DNA of 64,000 nucleotides from Lunularia cruciata (taxonomy: Eukaryota; Streptophyta; Marchantiopsida; Lunulariales; Lunulariaceae), in NCBI GenBank assembly GCA_948567375.1, contig OX419759.1, positions 63,527,493-63,591,492 on the forward strand, given 5' to 3'. Position 1 is the first letter of the stretch. Each line of letters begins with the position of its first letter. A program made the translations under genes and the position numbers. Under the pieces are notes generated by a model. It did not search any database. It worked only from the letters and a program-made list of their open reading frames with translations, and was not told the origin of the DNA. Of the stretch, positions 23,011-33,456 are shown piece by piece.

Positions 23011-23304
23011 GGTACCACTCTCACTCTCATACTTTGTAGCATATTTTAGACAACGTGTGTCCATTGCTCTACAGAGGGTAGTGGCTGGTGCAATCCATAG
23101 GAGAGCAATCACATTAGGTGATGTTTCTTTGGATACTCCAGTTGTGTGTAGACCGTACGACTTGCATAGCTCGGATATCTTAGGTGTGGTAGGGCATATT
23201 TCTCATACCGACTCTATTGGGGATTAGCCCCATGTTACTCTTTTTGTCTCTCCCTTGTACGGCTTGATGGGGTCTTCCCATCCTTCATTTTTCCTACACG
23301 GTCG

Positions 23305-23555
23305 CCTTTTACTTCTTATGTAAGCCATCGCACATGTATGCCTTTATAAGCCTTTGACTCATGCACCCTAAAACCTGCTCAAAAAGGATGGCTCCGATTG
23401 GAAGATAACATCGGATTGCGTGACAAGTTCGTTAGTATTACACAATACATCGATGAGGCACTACTACTTCCACTTAGCTGTGTAAGAGCAAACATCCGGT
23501 TACTTGCCACCAACATTCTTGCCTTCAGAATATTTCGATTTATATTGTTACGGTG
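23305..23555 (+). promoter_or_regulatory. Probable promoter and 5' untranslated region of the membrane-protein gene, copy A
   Basis: This is the right half of repeat R2, ending just before the ATG. A TATA-like stretch, CCTTTATAAGCC, lies near 23341, about 210 bp upstream of the start codon. The matching stretch in unit B has TTTGTAAGCC near 47200 instead, so the TATA-like word is weaker there. The non-LTR element now separates this part from upstream R2. Confidence 0.4.
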
Positions 23556-24393
23556 ATGATGGATTCGTTGTGGAATGGAGTGGTGCAATTCGGCAAGAAC
23601 AGCTTAACTGAACCATGGACAGTGGCTAGGGAGGTGTTTCCTGAGCCATTTATTCCTGACAGGGTTATACCGACTTGTTTGACTTCCTGTTTGCTTTTAT
23701 AATTCTGAGTATCATGCGTGGGGAATATCCAGTCTTTATTCATCATTTTGATAAATTAACAATTGCGAAGGCAGAAGTGGCTAAAGCAGCGGAGAAGAAC
23801 AAGGCTCTAGACCGTCTCGCGGCGGCAACCGACGCTTGGAAGAATTCCTCCAGATGGCTGAGCGACGAGGGGAATGTTCTCATTGATGTTCGTGTTGCCG
23901 ACCAAACAAAGCCGTTACTACCTAAGAGCAGCAAAAGAGGGCCAAAAAATTTGAACGTTACAATCTTCTTTACAGGAAATGTTCCTAAATTTGAAGTTGA
24001 TAAATTGGTGAGATTGTTCAATGCAATTTTTGCACCTTCAGCGGTGGATGAAGATGTAGTTGTTCATTGCCTTGGAGGACGAAATGCTCTGCAGTTAGAT
24101 GTAGAGTTTCACGAATCTACGCTCTCGGGCTTGGAACTCCCGCGAGAAGAGGCGTCTAAGATTGACGGAAACTGCGCGCTCCAGATCGATTGTTGGGGCA
24201 TCCTGAAGGGATGTGGTAAGCTCTTGCGAGTACATTCATCGATGATTTGAAGACGTTATGATCAGCCATAATCAAAATTTTACTTCGTCAGTTCAGATTT
24301 TTCATTACAGACATGAAAGGTAATGGCCTGAGAGCAGAAGGTAAACGATCAGTAATTTCCATCCCTGAGTCATTCTTTGTCAAAACTGTGAAG

Positions 24394-24681
24394 TGTTATG
24401 TTTGGCTTGTCAAGAGCAAAAGCAAATGTAACTGATGGCCGTTGCTTGTCACTTGTCTAGAAGTTCAAGTGGATGACAGTGATGGACTTGTTTATAATGT
24501 ATAAATATGTGCAATGAGAAATAAAGCTTCAAGAAGGCTAGTGTGAGCCTGTTTCATTTTGTGGAGGTAGCTTTCAGGACAGGGAGTGAACCACGGTATT
24601 TCCTATTAGTCTTCTGATTTCTGTTTAATGTGGTTGTGATGTGCTATTGTGAGAGGTTCTAGGGACTGTGTTTTTCTAACA
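24394..24681 (+). repeat. 5' LTR of the plus-strand copia
   Basis: 288 bp, TG...CA ends, followed two bases later by the initiator-Met tRNA primer-binding site at 24684-24695. Confidence 0.95.
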
Positions 24682-24796
24682 ATTGGTATCAGAGCTTAGT
24701 TGGTCCTGAAGAGGAATTTAAGATCTGAGGGGGCTGTGAAGAGGGTCAAGAAGCAAGTCCCCAGCAAAGCAATGGCAGGGGTGATATCTATATCAA

Positions 24797-26755
24797 ATGC
24801 TAAATTTGCAGTTGGAGAAGATTGATGGGAAAAACAATTTTGGACTTTGGCAACTGAAGATGAAGGACCTTCTTGTCCAGCAAGGACTACATAGAGCACT
24901 GAAGAACAAACAGGTAGACAAAAGTAATGAAGATGAAGAAGATGAAGATCTCAAAGCTATTAGCACTATTCGGTTGAACCTTGCTGATGAAGTGCTATAC
25001 AATGTTATGAATGAAGAATCTGCACCAAAACTATGGGCCAAACTGGAGAATCTTTATATGACCAAGTCATTGACAAATAGACTATATTTTAAACAGAAGT
25101 TGTATATGTTGCGGATGAAGAAAGGCCAAAGTATTATGGAGCACCTCAATGCTTTCAACAAAATCATTTGTGAGTTGATGAGCATAGAGGTCAAGTTAGA
25201 AGAGGAAGATAAGGCATTGTTATTATTGACTTCACTTTCTCCTTCATATGAACATCTGGTCACAACTCTTCTATATGGGAAGGATGATATAAACTGTGAG
25301 GAGGTTACTTCAGCATTATTGTCCAATGAGATGCAAAAAAGACCCAACCAAGAAAAGACAAATTCAGAGGCTCTATTTATTAGAGGAAGGACAAGAGAGA
25401 GAGATCAGATCAGGAGTAAATCAAGATCCAAGTCTAGAATTGGAGGTTTCAAAGGCAAATGCTGGATTTGTGGGAAAGTTGGACATTTCAAGAAGGATTG
25501 TAACAACAAGAGGATTGAGTCCAATAAGGATAAAGGTCAACTTTCAGATCAAGCAATTATTGCTGAGTCATCTAGTATTGTGGATGATGTTCTATGTGCT
25601 ACCCAAGACAAAGATAAATTTGAGGAGTCATGGATATTGGACTCAGGTTGCTCTTACAATATGTGTCCAAATAAGGAGTGGTTTCATGAGTACAAACCAT
25701 TCAATGGAGGATCTGTAATAATAAGGAACAACATGGTTTGCAAAGCTATTGGCATTGGTACAATACGCGTTAAGATGTTTGATGGTATTGTGAGGACTCT
25801 TGCTGATGTGAGGCATGTTCTTGAGTTAAGGAATAATTTACTATCACTAGGCACTTTGAACTCAAATGGTTGGAGGTGGGGAGCAAAAAATGGAACACTC
25901 AAGGTATCAAAAGGAGCATTGGTTGTAATGAAGAGCAAGAAGATAGGAAATCTTTATGAGCTTGTTGGAGAGACCATTACTGGAGGAGTAGCAAGTACCA
26001 TTTCAGAAAGTGGAGATCCCAAAGATCTTACTCAGTTATGGCACCTACGTTTGGGTCATATGAGTGAAAGAGGTCTAAGTGAATTGTCCAAGCAACTACT
26101 TTTGAAGTGCCTTAAAAGTTGTAAGTTAAAATTCTATGAGCATTATGTAATAGGAAAGCAACAAAGGGTAAGCTTTTCTGCAGGAGTTCATTGCACAAAG
26201 AGAATTTTAGACTATGTGCATTTTGATGTTTGGGGCCCTGCACCTTTAGCTTCAAAATCTAGAGCATTATATTTTGTGTCTTTGGTTGATGATTACTCTA
26301 GGAGAGTATGGGTCTACACCATGAAGCAAAAATCAGAGGTCTTCTCTATCTTTAAACAATGGAAGGTGATGATGGAGAAACAAACTGGAAGGAAAGTGAA
26401 GTGTTTGAGATCTGATAATGGTGGAGAATACAAATCTGGAGAGTTTGATAGATATTGTAAGAGTGAAGGGATAATTCATCACTTTATAGTTCCGGGTACC
26501 CCTCAACAAAATGGAGTGGCAGAGCAGATAAATTGTACACTCTTGGAGAAAGCAAGAAGTATGTTAAGCAATGCCAGATTGGAGAAGAGTTTTTGGGCAG
26601 AAGCTACAAATACAACTTTTCATTTAGTAAATATTTCTCCCTCTACTGCTATTGAGTGTAAGACACCTATGGAAAAATGGACAGGTCGGCATGTTGATTA
26701 CTCTTCACTTAGAGTGTTTGGATGCATTGCTTATGTTCATATTCAACAAGAATAG
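24797..26755 (+). pseudogene. Copia gag, protease and integrase (one stop and one frameshift)
   Basis: This 652-codon open frame encodes the Gag core (LWQLKMKDLLVQQGL near the N terminus), a zinc knuckle CWICGKVGHFKKDC at 25462-25503, the protease motif ILDSGCSYNMC near 25636-25668, the GAG-pre-integrase motif LWHLRLGHMSERG and the integrase core with FDVWGPAP, RSDNGGEY and TPQQNGVAEQ. The native start is probably the ATG at 24772; an extra G near 24815 shifts that frame. At 26753 a TAG follows IQQE inside the integrase, where the family continues. The frame then runs on from 26756 to about 26950 with the usual KLDPKSRKCIFLGY block. Confidence 0.85.
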
Positions 26756-27067
26756 CAGACAAAGTTAGATCCCAAATCTAGAAAATGCATATTCTTGGGA
26801 TATGAGAAGGATACAAAGGGATATAGATTATGGGATCCAGAAAGGTGTTATCTTGTTGTGAGTAGGGATGTAGTTTTTGATGAGAAGAGTACAATGAAGT
26901 CTATTACTATAGCAAAAGAAAAGAAAAACAAATTCAATCAGATTTTGTTAAGATAGATATTGATCTTGGAAATGAAGAGATATCATCTCTTGTAGATCTA
27001 CCAAGTGAACCATTAGAAGAGAAAAGTCCAGAAGTGATTCATGAACGTAGGTATCCAAATAAGGTAG

Positions 27068-28784
27068 GAGACCTCCAAAGAGATTTGATGATTCATTCAT
27101 AGCTTATGCTCTTCTTACGGAGAATGGTGAGCCTTCTTCATATGAAGAGGCAATGCAAGATCAAGAGTGTCAAAATTGGCATTGTGCAATGGAAGAGGAG
27201 ACGAAGTCTTTGGCCAAAAACCAAACTTGGAGACTTGAAAAATTGCCTATGGGAAAGAAGGCAATTGGTAGCATATGGATATTCCGAAAGAAGGAAGGAC
27301 TTCCAAAATCAGGTGGAGATCAATACAAAGCAAGGCTTGTAGCAAAGGGTTATAGCCAAAAAGAAGGTATTGACTTCAATGAGATTTTTTCACCAGTGGT
27401 AAAAGTCTCTTCAATTCATACACAATTGGCAATAGTTGCATTGCATAACTTGGAGTTGGAGCAACTAGATGTTACAACTGCTTTTTTACATGGAGAATTG
27501 GAGGAGGAGATTTACATGCATCAACCTGAAGGTTTTGTGGTACCAAGGAATCAAAACCTGGTTTGTAGGTTACAAAATTCTTTATATGGACTAAAGCAAA
27601 GTCCAAGACTTTGGTACATGAAATTTGATACTTTCATGTTGAAGCATGGATATAACAGAAGTGAATCAGATTTTTGTGTGTACCTCAAGAAGGTACATGG
27701 ACCTAGTGTTTTTGATTTAATCATCTTGGTAATATATGTGGATGATATGCTGATTGTTGCGGAGGATATGGTTGAGGTGGAGAAATTGAAAGCACAACTT
27801 GGTAAGGAGTTCGATATGAAGGACTTGGGTTCTTCAAAGAGGGTGCTTGGGATTGAAATCCATCGGGCCATGAGCAAGGGAAAGTTATGGATATCTCAAA
27901 GGAGATATTTGGAAAAATTACTTGCTCGGTTTGGCATGGAGAATGCAAAACCAGTGAGCACTCCAATGGCAAGTCATTTCAAAATATCATTGAAGCAATG
28001 TCCATCAAATGAAGAGGAGAGAAAAGTAATGTCAAATATTCCTTATGCTAGTGCTGTTGGGAGTTTAATGTATGCTATGGTCTGCACTAGACCAGAAATC
28101 TCATATGCTATGAGTATGGTGAGTAGATACATGGAAAATCCAGGGAAACAACATTGGGAAGTTGTGGAGTGGATACTTAGTTACTTGAAAGGCACTACAA
28201 ATATTGGCATTACCTTTGATGTGGAGAAGAACCAAGAAGGAGGAATTACAGGGTATGTAGATTCTGACTTTGCCGGAGACTTGGATAAGAGAAGGTCTAC
28301 AACAGGGTTTGTTCTTACACTTGTTGGTGGTGCAGTAAGTTGGAAGTCTACTCTCCAATCTACAGTTGCTCTTTCTACTACAGAGGCGGAATATATGGCA
28401 ACAACTGAGGCTGCCAAAGAAGCAATATGGCTACAAATATTAGCCAAGGATGTGGGACTCCCTCACATGAAGTCCGCACTTTTTTGTGATAGCCAAAGCG
28501 CTATTCACTTGGCCAAAAATCAAGTATATCATTCAAGGACAAAGCATATTGATGTGAGACATCATTTTATCAAGGAAGCTGTGATAAATGGTGAGATCAA
28601 TTTGCAAAAGATTGGCACAGAGGTAAATGCAGCTGATATGTTGACTAACCCTGTTCCTGTTGAGAAGTTCAAGTTATGCATGAACTTGCTCAACCTTGAA
28701 TTGGCTCTTTGGGATGATATGGTGAATACAAGCAAAAGGTGGAGATTGTTATGTTTGGCTTGTCAAGAGCAAAAGCAAATGTAA
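27068..28784 (+). pseudogene. Copia reverse transcriptase and RNase H
   Basis: The frame is open from about 27068, upstream of the first ATG at 27153, to a TAA at 28782. RT blocks: YKARLVAKGYSQKEGIDF near 27330-27380, LEQLDVTTAFLHGELEEEIY near 27460-27515, YGLKQSPRLWY near 27585-27615, and the catalytic YVDDMLIV at about 27736-27758. RNase H: YVDSDFAGDLDKRRSTTG near 28255-28308, LSTTEAEYMA near 28372-28400, and TKHIDVRHHFIKE near 28540-28580. The RT-RNase H part looks intact. It is separated from the gag-integrase frame by a region of small indels (about 26950-27068). Confidence 0.88.
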
Positions 28785-29052
28785 CTGATGGCCTTTGCTT
28801 GTCACTTGTCTAGAAGTTCAAGTGGATGATAGTGATGGACAATGATGGACCTGTTTATGATGTATAAATATGTGCACTGAGAAATAAAGCTTCAAGAAGG
28901 CTGGTGTGAGCCTGTTTCAGTCGTCGAGGTCGTCGAGGTAGCTTCCGGGACAGGGAGTGAACCACATTATTTCCTATTAGTCTTCTGATTTCTATTTAAT
29001 GTGGTTGTGATGTGCTATTGTGAGAGGTTCTAGCGACTGTGTTTTTCTAACA
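28747..29052 (+). repeat. 3' LTR of the plus-strand copia
   Basis: 306 bp, TG...CA ends. It carries a short extra GATGGACAAT copy near 28835-28850 and an extra GTCGAG-type repeat near 28920-28940 compared with the 5' LTR. Confidence 0.95.
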
Positions 29053-29900
29053 TGAAGATGTATAACTGTCAAGAACTTTTGAATCTTAACGTCGTCATCT
29101 CAAATAGGCACGAAGCAACTATTCCGTAAAGCGAAAATGCCGACAATTTTCCACACAGAGTATGCGGCAGGTGTGGCAATTTACTTCGATTGGAGCAGGA
29201 TGAATATGAACTCTCATTAAAGTACACGTTACAATGGCCAATTCTTTCTTCTCCTCCAGGTCTAGACAGGGTTCTCAGCGCTCCCACGTGGACTTGACGG
29301 AAGCCTTGGATACTTAGTAATACTTAACGCATGCACTTATAATCTTGGAGTGGCTATGGAGAACAAGTCCATACAAATCCGAAGTTGACGAAGTCATTTA
29401 TTCATGATTATTCGGATTTGACTGGTTCATCGTGTGTGTGCATTCTGTTGATCTTCGGACTCTTTACGATTGCTGGCAAATTTCTGGAAGGAGCTGATAT
29501 CAGACCCGGCAATTCTCAACAGAGTATAAAGTTAGAGGAGATTTATCACTAGGTATAAGCCGACTGGAGTAAATAGCAAGTCCAAGTGGAGAAGTAATAC
29601 AACAGTCTTGCGAGCTGTGTTATTGCGATGCATATAATGTTGCAGCCATATATCTGCATGAACTTTTGTTCTGGAACTTCTGATTCCCTCTTAATAACTG
29701 AAAGTCGAGTGATCTACTAAGATATTCCACCTTGTGTCTACTGCTCTGATGACAAGTATTGATGGATTGCAACAGGATTGCAACTCATGTGCAGGCTCAA
29801 GCGGCTGCTTTGGCTGGCGACCCTATTGCTAAGCGTAAGTGGTAGAGATTGTTATGTTCCCAAATCGATTATCGTCACAGGAGTTGGAATGAAATGTATG

Positions 29901-30070
29901 GATTGGAGGGAGAGTCATTCCTTATCCATAGCAGCATTACACCTGTAAAGGATGCTTTGTGGGATACAGGTCAGTCACCCAAAAGTATGGGATTGGAGGG
30001 AGAGTCATTCCTTATCCATAGCAGCATTACACCTGTAAAGAATGCTCTGTGGGATACAGGTCAGTCACAC
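29901..30070 (+). repeat. 90 bp in-frame tandem duplication in exon 6 of copy A
   Basis: Bases 29901-29977 and 29991-30067 repeat with a 90 bp period and few differences, doubling the peptide around ESFLIHSSITPVK. Copy B has a single unit (about 49112-49190). Confidence 0.9.
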
Positions 30071-30736
30071 ATCACTTTTAATTCAACAGTATATTTTTCC
30101 CGTCAAGCATTTCTTGAAATATTATATCACGGCAGATTCTTTTTGAGTCAGGGCAGCTATAACGCTACGATCTGGATTGGTAGCGTTTATAGTGAGCTAC
30201 TTAATTGGCTGGTGCCTATGAGTCTCTTTGTCATCTGTCCCTAACTTTCTAACCTCTTTAACATGTTGACCGCAGTGTTCAAAGTGTGGATCAAAAGATG
30301 GGTCACTATGGCATACTGCACGTGCGGAATTACCTGGTTCGTGCATTTTGCTACCAACTGGATTTCGGAGAGATTGGGACTGATGTACGTTTTTGGCTTC
30401 CTCCTACTTCTTACTCAGTGGACCCGCCACATTCAGGAGTTCCTAAGGTATGAGGACCGTGATTGTGGAGACTATTAAGTTCAGTTATAACGACAATTCG
30501 TGCCTTCGTTAATATTAAGACGGTTATTTGTAGGTTTTCAAAAAAATGTGGAGTGTGATTATCTGGTAATTGAAAATAAAGTTGTTTACGAATCATCCGC
30601 ACTATGAAGCTTCGACAAGGCTCTCAAGAACGACGCTCAGGACGTCGTAAGAGCATTCCGGACGCTGTACTTTGGAGTTCTGTATGTGATCAACAGAGAG
30701 GCTCATCTTCCAGTTTCTAGATCGACTTCCAGCTAA

Positions 30737-32298
30737 ACAACTCTAGTGCACAACAATATCAACATGAAGATGTGCTCCGTGTAAGCTTCTGACTTGTACT
30801 CACAATTTTACGTACTTTAGTATTCTCCAGTATTCAGTATGAAATGATGTATTTTGTAGACCTCACTAGCATAAAAGCGGTAGAGATCTCACGAGAAAAG
30901 GACCTATGCGAACGTTTTTTAATGGAATAGCGTGAACAACTACAGTACAATCAGATATCTTCAATGATATTCTAGTATCATGCGAAGATTAGATTGATTG
31001 AGATGCGGATTATAAGTCATTTGTACTTCCAGAGATTCATTGACAAGGTTTGACTAATGCATAACAACTTGGATTTCGGCCGTCTCGTCGACGTCGATAG
31101 GATTAACTCCGCAGTCAGCTCAGGCTGCCACAGGGAGAATGGGTGATTATCTTCTGCCACGGGCAAAATTTCACGGCGTGCATTAGTTGCGACCCTAATA
31201 TGGCCTAAAGTGGGAACTCTGGTACCTGCCTGAGGACTTGTAGCTAGCAGATAAAGTGTACACGGAAGTAGATGAGACGTAAACGAAGTAATTCAGCTCA
31301 AGCTAAAAGTGGGACACATATTCCACCTTTAAAGTGACCTCATTCTACAAGACTTGTTTTGTACATATCCTCCTTCACCACTCCTTATAGATCTTGTATA
31401 GGTTTGTCCACGAGTCACGCTGAAATCTTTAAAAATTACGGTAGAACTTCTGCCATGTCATCTACTGAAAAAATAGTAAATTGGGATACTTTAGAGGTAT
31501 CACTGCGATGCAAAACATCCTTCAAGAGCTTCTGATTCTTCGTCCATCGATGCAGTACAGTTGAATTTGAGCTAGAGTGAAATCAAAAGTTATTCACAAA
31601 GAACTAAAGCACTTTTGGGGAACAGTAGAAGGCAGAATATCGTTTACTGGACTGCGAGCGCACTTTGAGTTCGGGCATACCATGCGTGCATACATCAAGA
31701 ATAGCTGGAACCTGAGGGGACCCGAGGAAACATAGAAGGTGGGAATTTTGAGGATCGTAGGTATGGAAGGTTGTAGTGGAAAGAAAATGAACACGGACGA
31801 AACACGATTGCAATGACGACTGAAAGAAAATGATTGCGATCACTGTACTTGCTTGCTCCGCATAGGATGGGATCCTTCGATCCCATCTAATTAGTTGTGT
31901 TCGTTATCATGTGTCCCGCGGAGGAAAGAGGAACCTTTTGCTCTACTTTGGTGAGAAAGAGCTCCAGGGGCCCTCGAATCCCGACGGTATTGGGGACGGA
32001 TTTCCTGCGCAACAACGCTCTAGAGCAGGGGTTCTGCTTTGAGAACTATTCTGGATCTTACAGAGAATATAGTTGAAAAAATTTGAACGTCTGATGTATT
32101 ATAGCTTTTCGTGCCAGAAGACTAGATATTTACATTTCCAGTCCGCTGGCATAAACCGTCCATTCAATGATTGGTATCTCTCCCTTCAACAAGCACGGGG
32201 AGGCTCTGACGAACAGTCAGAGAGGTGTTGACAGAAATGCACTACATGCATTTCACTAGTTCGTTCACCATAACTATGCACAAGCGCAACAGAGCTTC
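30737..32298. other. Spacer between convergent genes, unit A
   Basis: This is collinear with 55114-56663 in unit B, with small indels and substitutions. No coding block is supported on either strand. Confidence 0.6.
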
Positions 32299-32444
32299 TT
32301 ACATTGCTCCTTGTGAGGTTGTCTCAAGAAGGTCCGGCGCGAACTTCTTGGTCACAAGCTCTAAAATCTCCTCGAATGGTCCAGAGCACTGTTCACCCTG
32401 AGCTTTTCTCATTTCGTCGCATCGGATCAAGCAGAGTTTCATTT
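32299..32444 (-). pseudogene. Leftover terminal exon of the MYB gene in unit A
   Basis: On the minus strand an acceptor (TATTTTGCAG) is followed by an exon matching exon 10 of the unit B MYB gene, including PFEEILELVTKKFAPDLL and the same TAA stop at 32299-32301. Near its start unit A lacks two bases of the unit B sequence, so the exon no longer reads in phase from its acceptor. Exons 1-9 are missing: about 60 bp further right the sequence jumps from intron 9 to the region upstream of the gene (junction near 32504). It is a remnant after deletion. Confidence 0.8.
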
Positions 32445-32615
32445 CTGCAAAATAAAGTCCCACAGGTTCGCATTAGTGTGGGCGATGATGCATTTTTCTT
32501 CTGGCTTCGTCCCGCCCGGCGAGTGGATTTAGATTCTACTGGGGTCTTGACCTTACGAGTCCGCGGACTCGTTACAAAGAAGTTTTTGAATCAAAGTCAG
32601 CTTTACGTGCACAGT
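32445..32615. other. Deletion scar and MYB upstream sequence, unit A
   Basis: To the left of about 32504 the sequence matches intron 9 of the unit B MYB gene. To the right, starting GGCTTCGTCCC, it matches 60084-60196, which lies upstream of that gene. The two parts abut without obvious added bases. Confidence 0.75.
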
Positions 32616-32770
32616 AGGGGGTTTCAGAAATAGTTATACGAAGTTTCTTAACTTTTCACGTAGATAGTTACGAAGCGTTTAGGTTTACTAAATGGGTGTG
32701 TGACTGGGGTAGAAAAGGTATCGTTCCAGAGTTCAGGCCAAGTTCTTTATTATTAGCACACTCCATATGA

Positions 32771-32908
32771 GGTAGTTCGTAGAAAATAAGGAATAAGGAA
32801 TTTTCCGTTATCACTCCGTAGAGCATTGATTACGTGTTAGGTAGTTCGTAGAAAATAAGGAATAAGGAATTTTCCGTTATCACTCCGTAGAGCATTGATT
32901 ACGTGTTA
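32771..32908. repeat. Perfect 69 bp tandem duplication
   Basis: Bases 32771-32839 and 32840-32908 are identical copies starting GGTAGTTCGTAG. Perfect identity suggests a recent duplication. Confidence 0.95.
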
Positions 32909-33154
32909 GGGTTAATAAAGTTTGTCGTTTAGGGTTAGAGTGCAAGTGGCGGCCACCAAAGAGAACACATGGTAAGCAAAATTTGACAAATTTATTTGAC
33001 AAATTTATGCACTAGACGATCGAGACCACCAAAGGAGCATCCATGGTGTTCGAGAATACCCATGGTAATCAAAAGTTGACAAATTTATGCACTAGACGAG
33101 CGTGAACACGATTTATATAGGATTTAATATGTTAATTTAGGATGAAATGTGATT

Positions 33155-33300
33155 TTGCTCGTTGTTGCTTGTCGCTGCTCGTCGCTGCTCGTCGCTGCTC
33201 GTTGTTGCTTGTCCTTGCTCGTTGTTGCTCGTCGCTGCTCGTCGCCGCTCGTCGTCGCCCGTTGTTGCCCGTCGTCGCCCGTAGCCACTCGATGGTGCTC
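33155..33300. repeat. Minisatellite with a 9-10 bp unit (GCTCGTCGCT type)
   Basis: About fifteen variants of GCTCGTCGCT, GCTCGTTGTT and GCCCGTCGTC lie head to tail. The open frames across it are a by-product of the repeat. Confidence 0.85.
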
Positions 33301-33335
33301 AAAGCTCAAATCTTGTTGGCGCCCGTACATGCTGG

Positions 33336-33456
33336 TTGCCGTTGGTTGACACTGGTCAAATGACACGCTGCCGCTGGTTGACGCTGGTCGCCGCTGGTTG
33401 ACACTGGTTGACGCTGGTCGCCGCTGGTTGACACTGGTTGACGCTGGTCGAATGAC
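33336..33456. repeat. Minisatellite with TGGTTGACGCTGG-type units
   Basis: Alternating units of CCGCTGGTTGACACTGG and TTGACGCTGGTCG occur in a higher-order period of about 32 bp. A stray further unit lies near 34331-34360. Confidence 0.85.

Larger units (their letters stand above)
19361..23304 (+). mobile_element. Non-LTR retrotransposon with N-terminal zinc finger and restriction-like endonuclease
   Basis: A 3.9 kb block is present in unit A and absent from the same site in unit B, so its limits are defined within a few bases. It encodes an N-terminal C2H2 finger, a LINE-type reverse transcriptase with LADD and a C-terminal CxC...H...C finger. A domain like the R2-type restriction-like endonuclease follows. 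That architecture belongs to the R2-type group of non-LTR elements, not to the L1 or RTE groups common in seed plants. The frame carries several TAG stops and small indels. Its 3' end, with GGGGTCTTCCCATCC, recurs elsewhere in the window. A short GGGAGCTAC tandem lies at 19396-19415. Confidence 0.75.
24394..29052 (+). mobile_element. Ty1/copia element in intron 1 of copy A, with 5 bp target duplication
   Basis: The element runs from TGTTATG at 24394 to CTAACA at 29052, flanked by TGAAG at 24389-24393 and 29053-29057. Unit B has the empty site (AACTGTGAAGATGTATAAC near 48246-48264). LTRs are 24394-24681 and 28747-29052. They are very similar but differ by 18 bp in length because of a small internal repeat and a second small indel. 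A primer-binding site TGGTATCAGAGC follows at 24684-24695, and a purine tract (AAAAGGTGGAG) precedes the 3' LTR. Order gag, protease, integrase, RT, RNase H defines Ty1/copia. It is the best-preserved element in the window. Confidence 0.95.
23556..30736 (+). pseudogene. Unrecognised multi-exon membrane-protein gene, copy A (probably broken)
   Basis: Exons inferred by comparison with copy B: E1 23556-24215, E2 from about 29116, further blocks to 29523, E5 29795-29834, E6 about 29837-30179, E7 30276-30447 and E8 30610-30736. E4 reads FWKELISDPAILNR and joins in phase with E5, which begins AQAAALAG. E6 to E7 (phase 1) and E7 to E8 (phase 2) also join in phase. E1 encodes a hydrophobic segment, a Lys/Ala-rich helix and a beta-type domain; E7 encodes two hydrophobic helices; E8 ends SRSTSS with TAA. 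Lesions: one base is missing near 23687 in E1, shifting the frame; the AG before E4 reads CG at 29457; E6 carries an in-frame 90 bp duplication. A copia element fills intron 1. I do not recognise the family. Confidence 0.5.

Noticed and set aside
32905-32942. Telomere-type repeats (TTAGGGTT and TTTAGGG words)
   Set aside because: Only isolated words are present, with no tandem array.
33142-33366. Open frames on both strands over the GCTCGTCGCT minisatellite
   Set aside because: The frames exist only because the repeat unit lacks stops; composition follows the repeat, not a protein.
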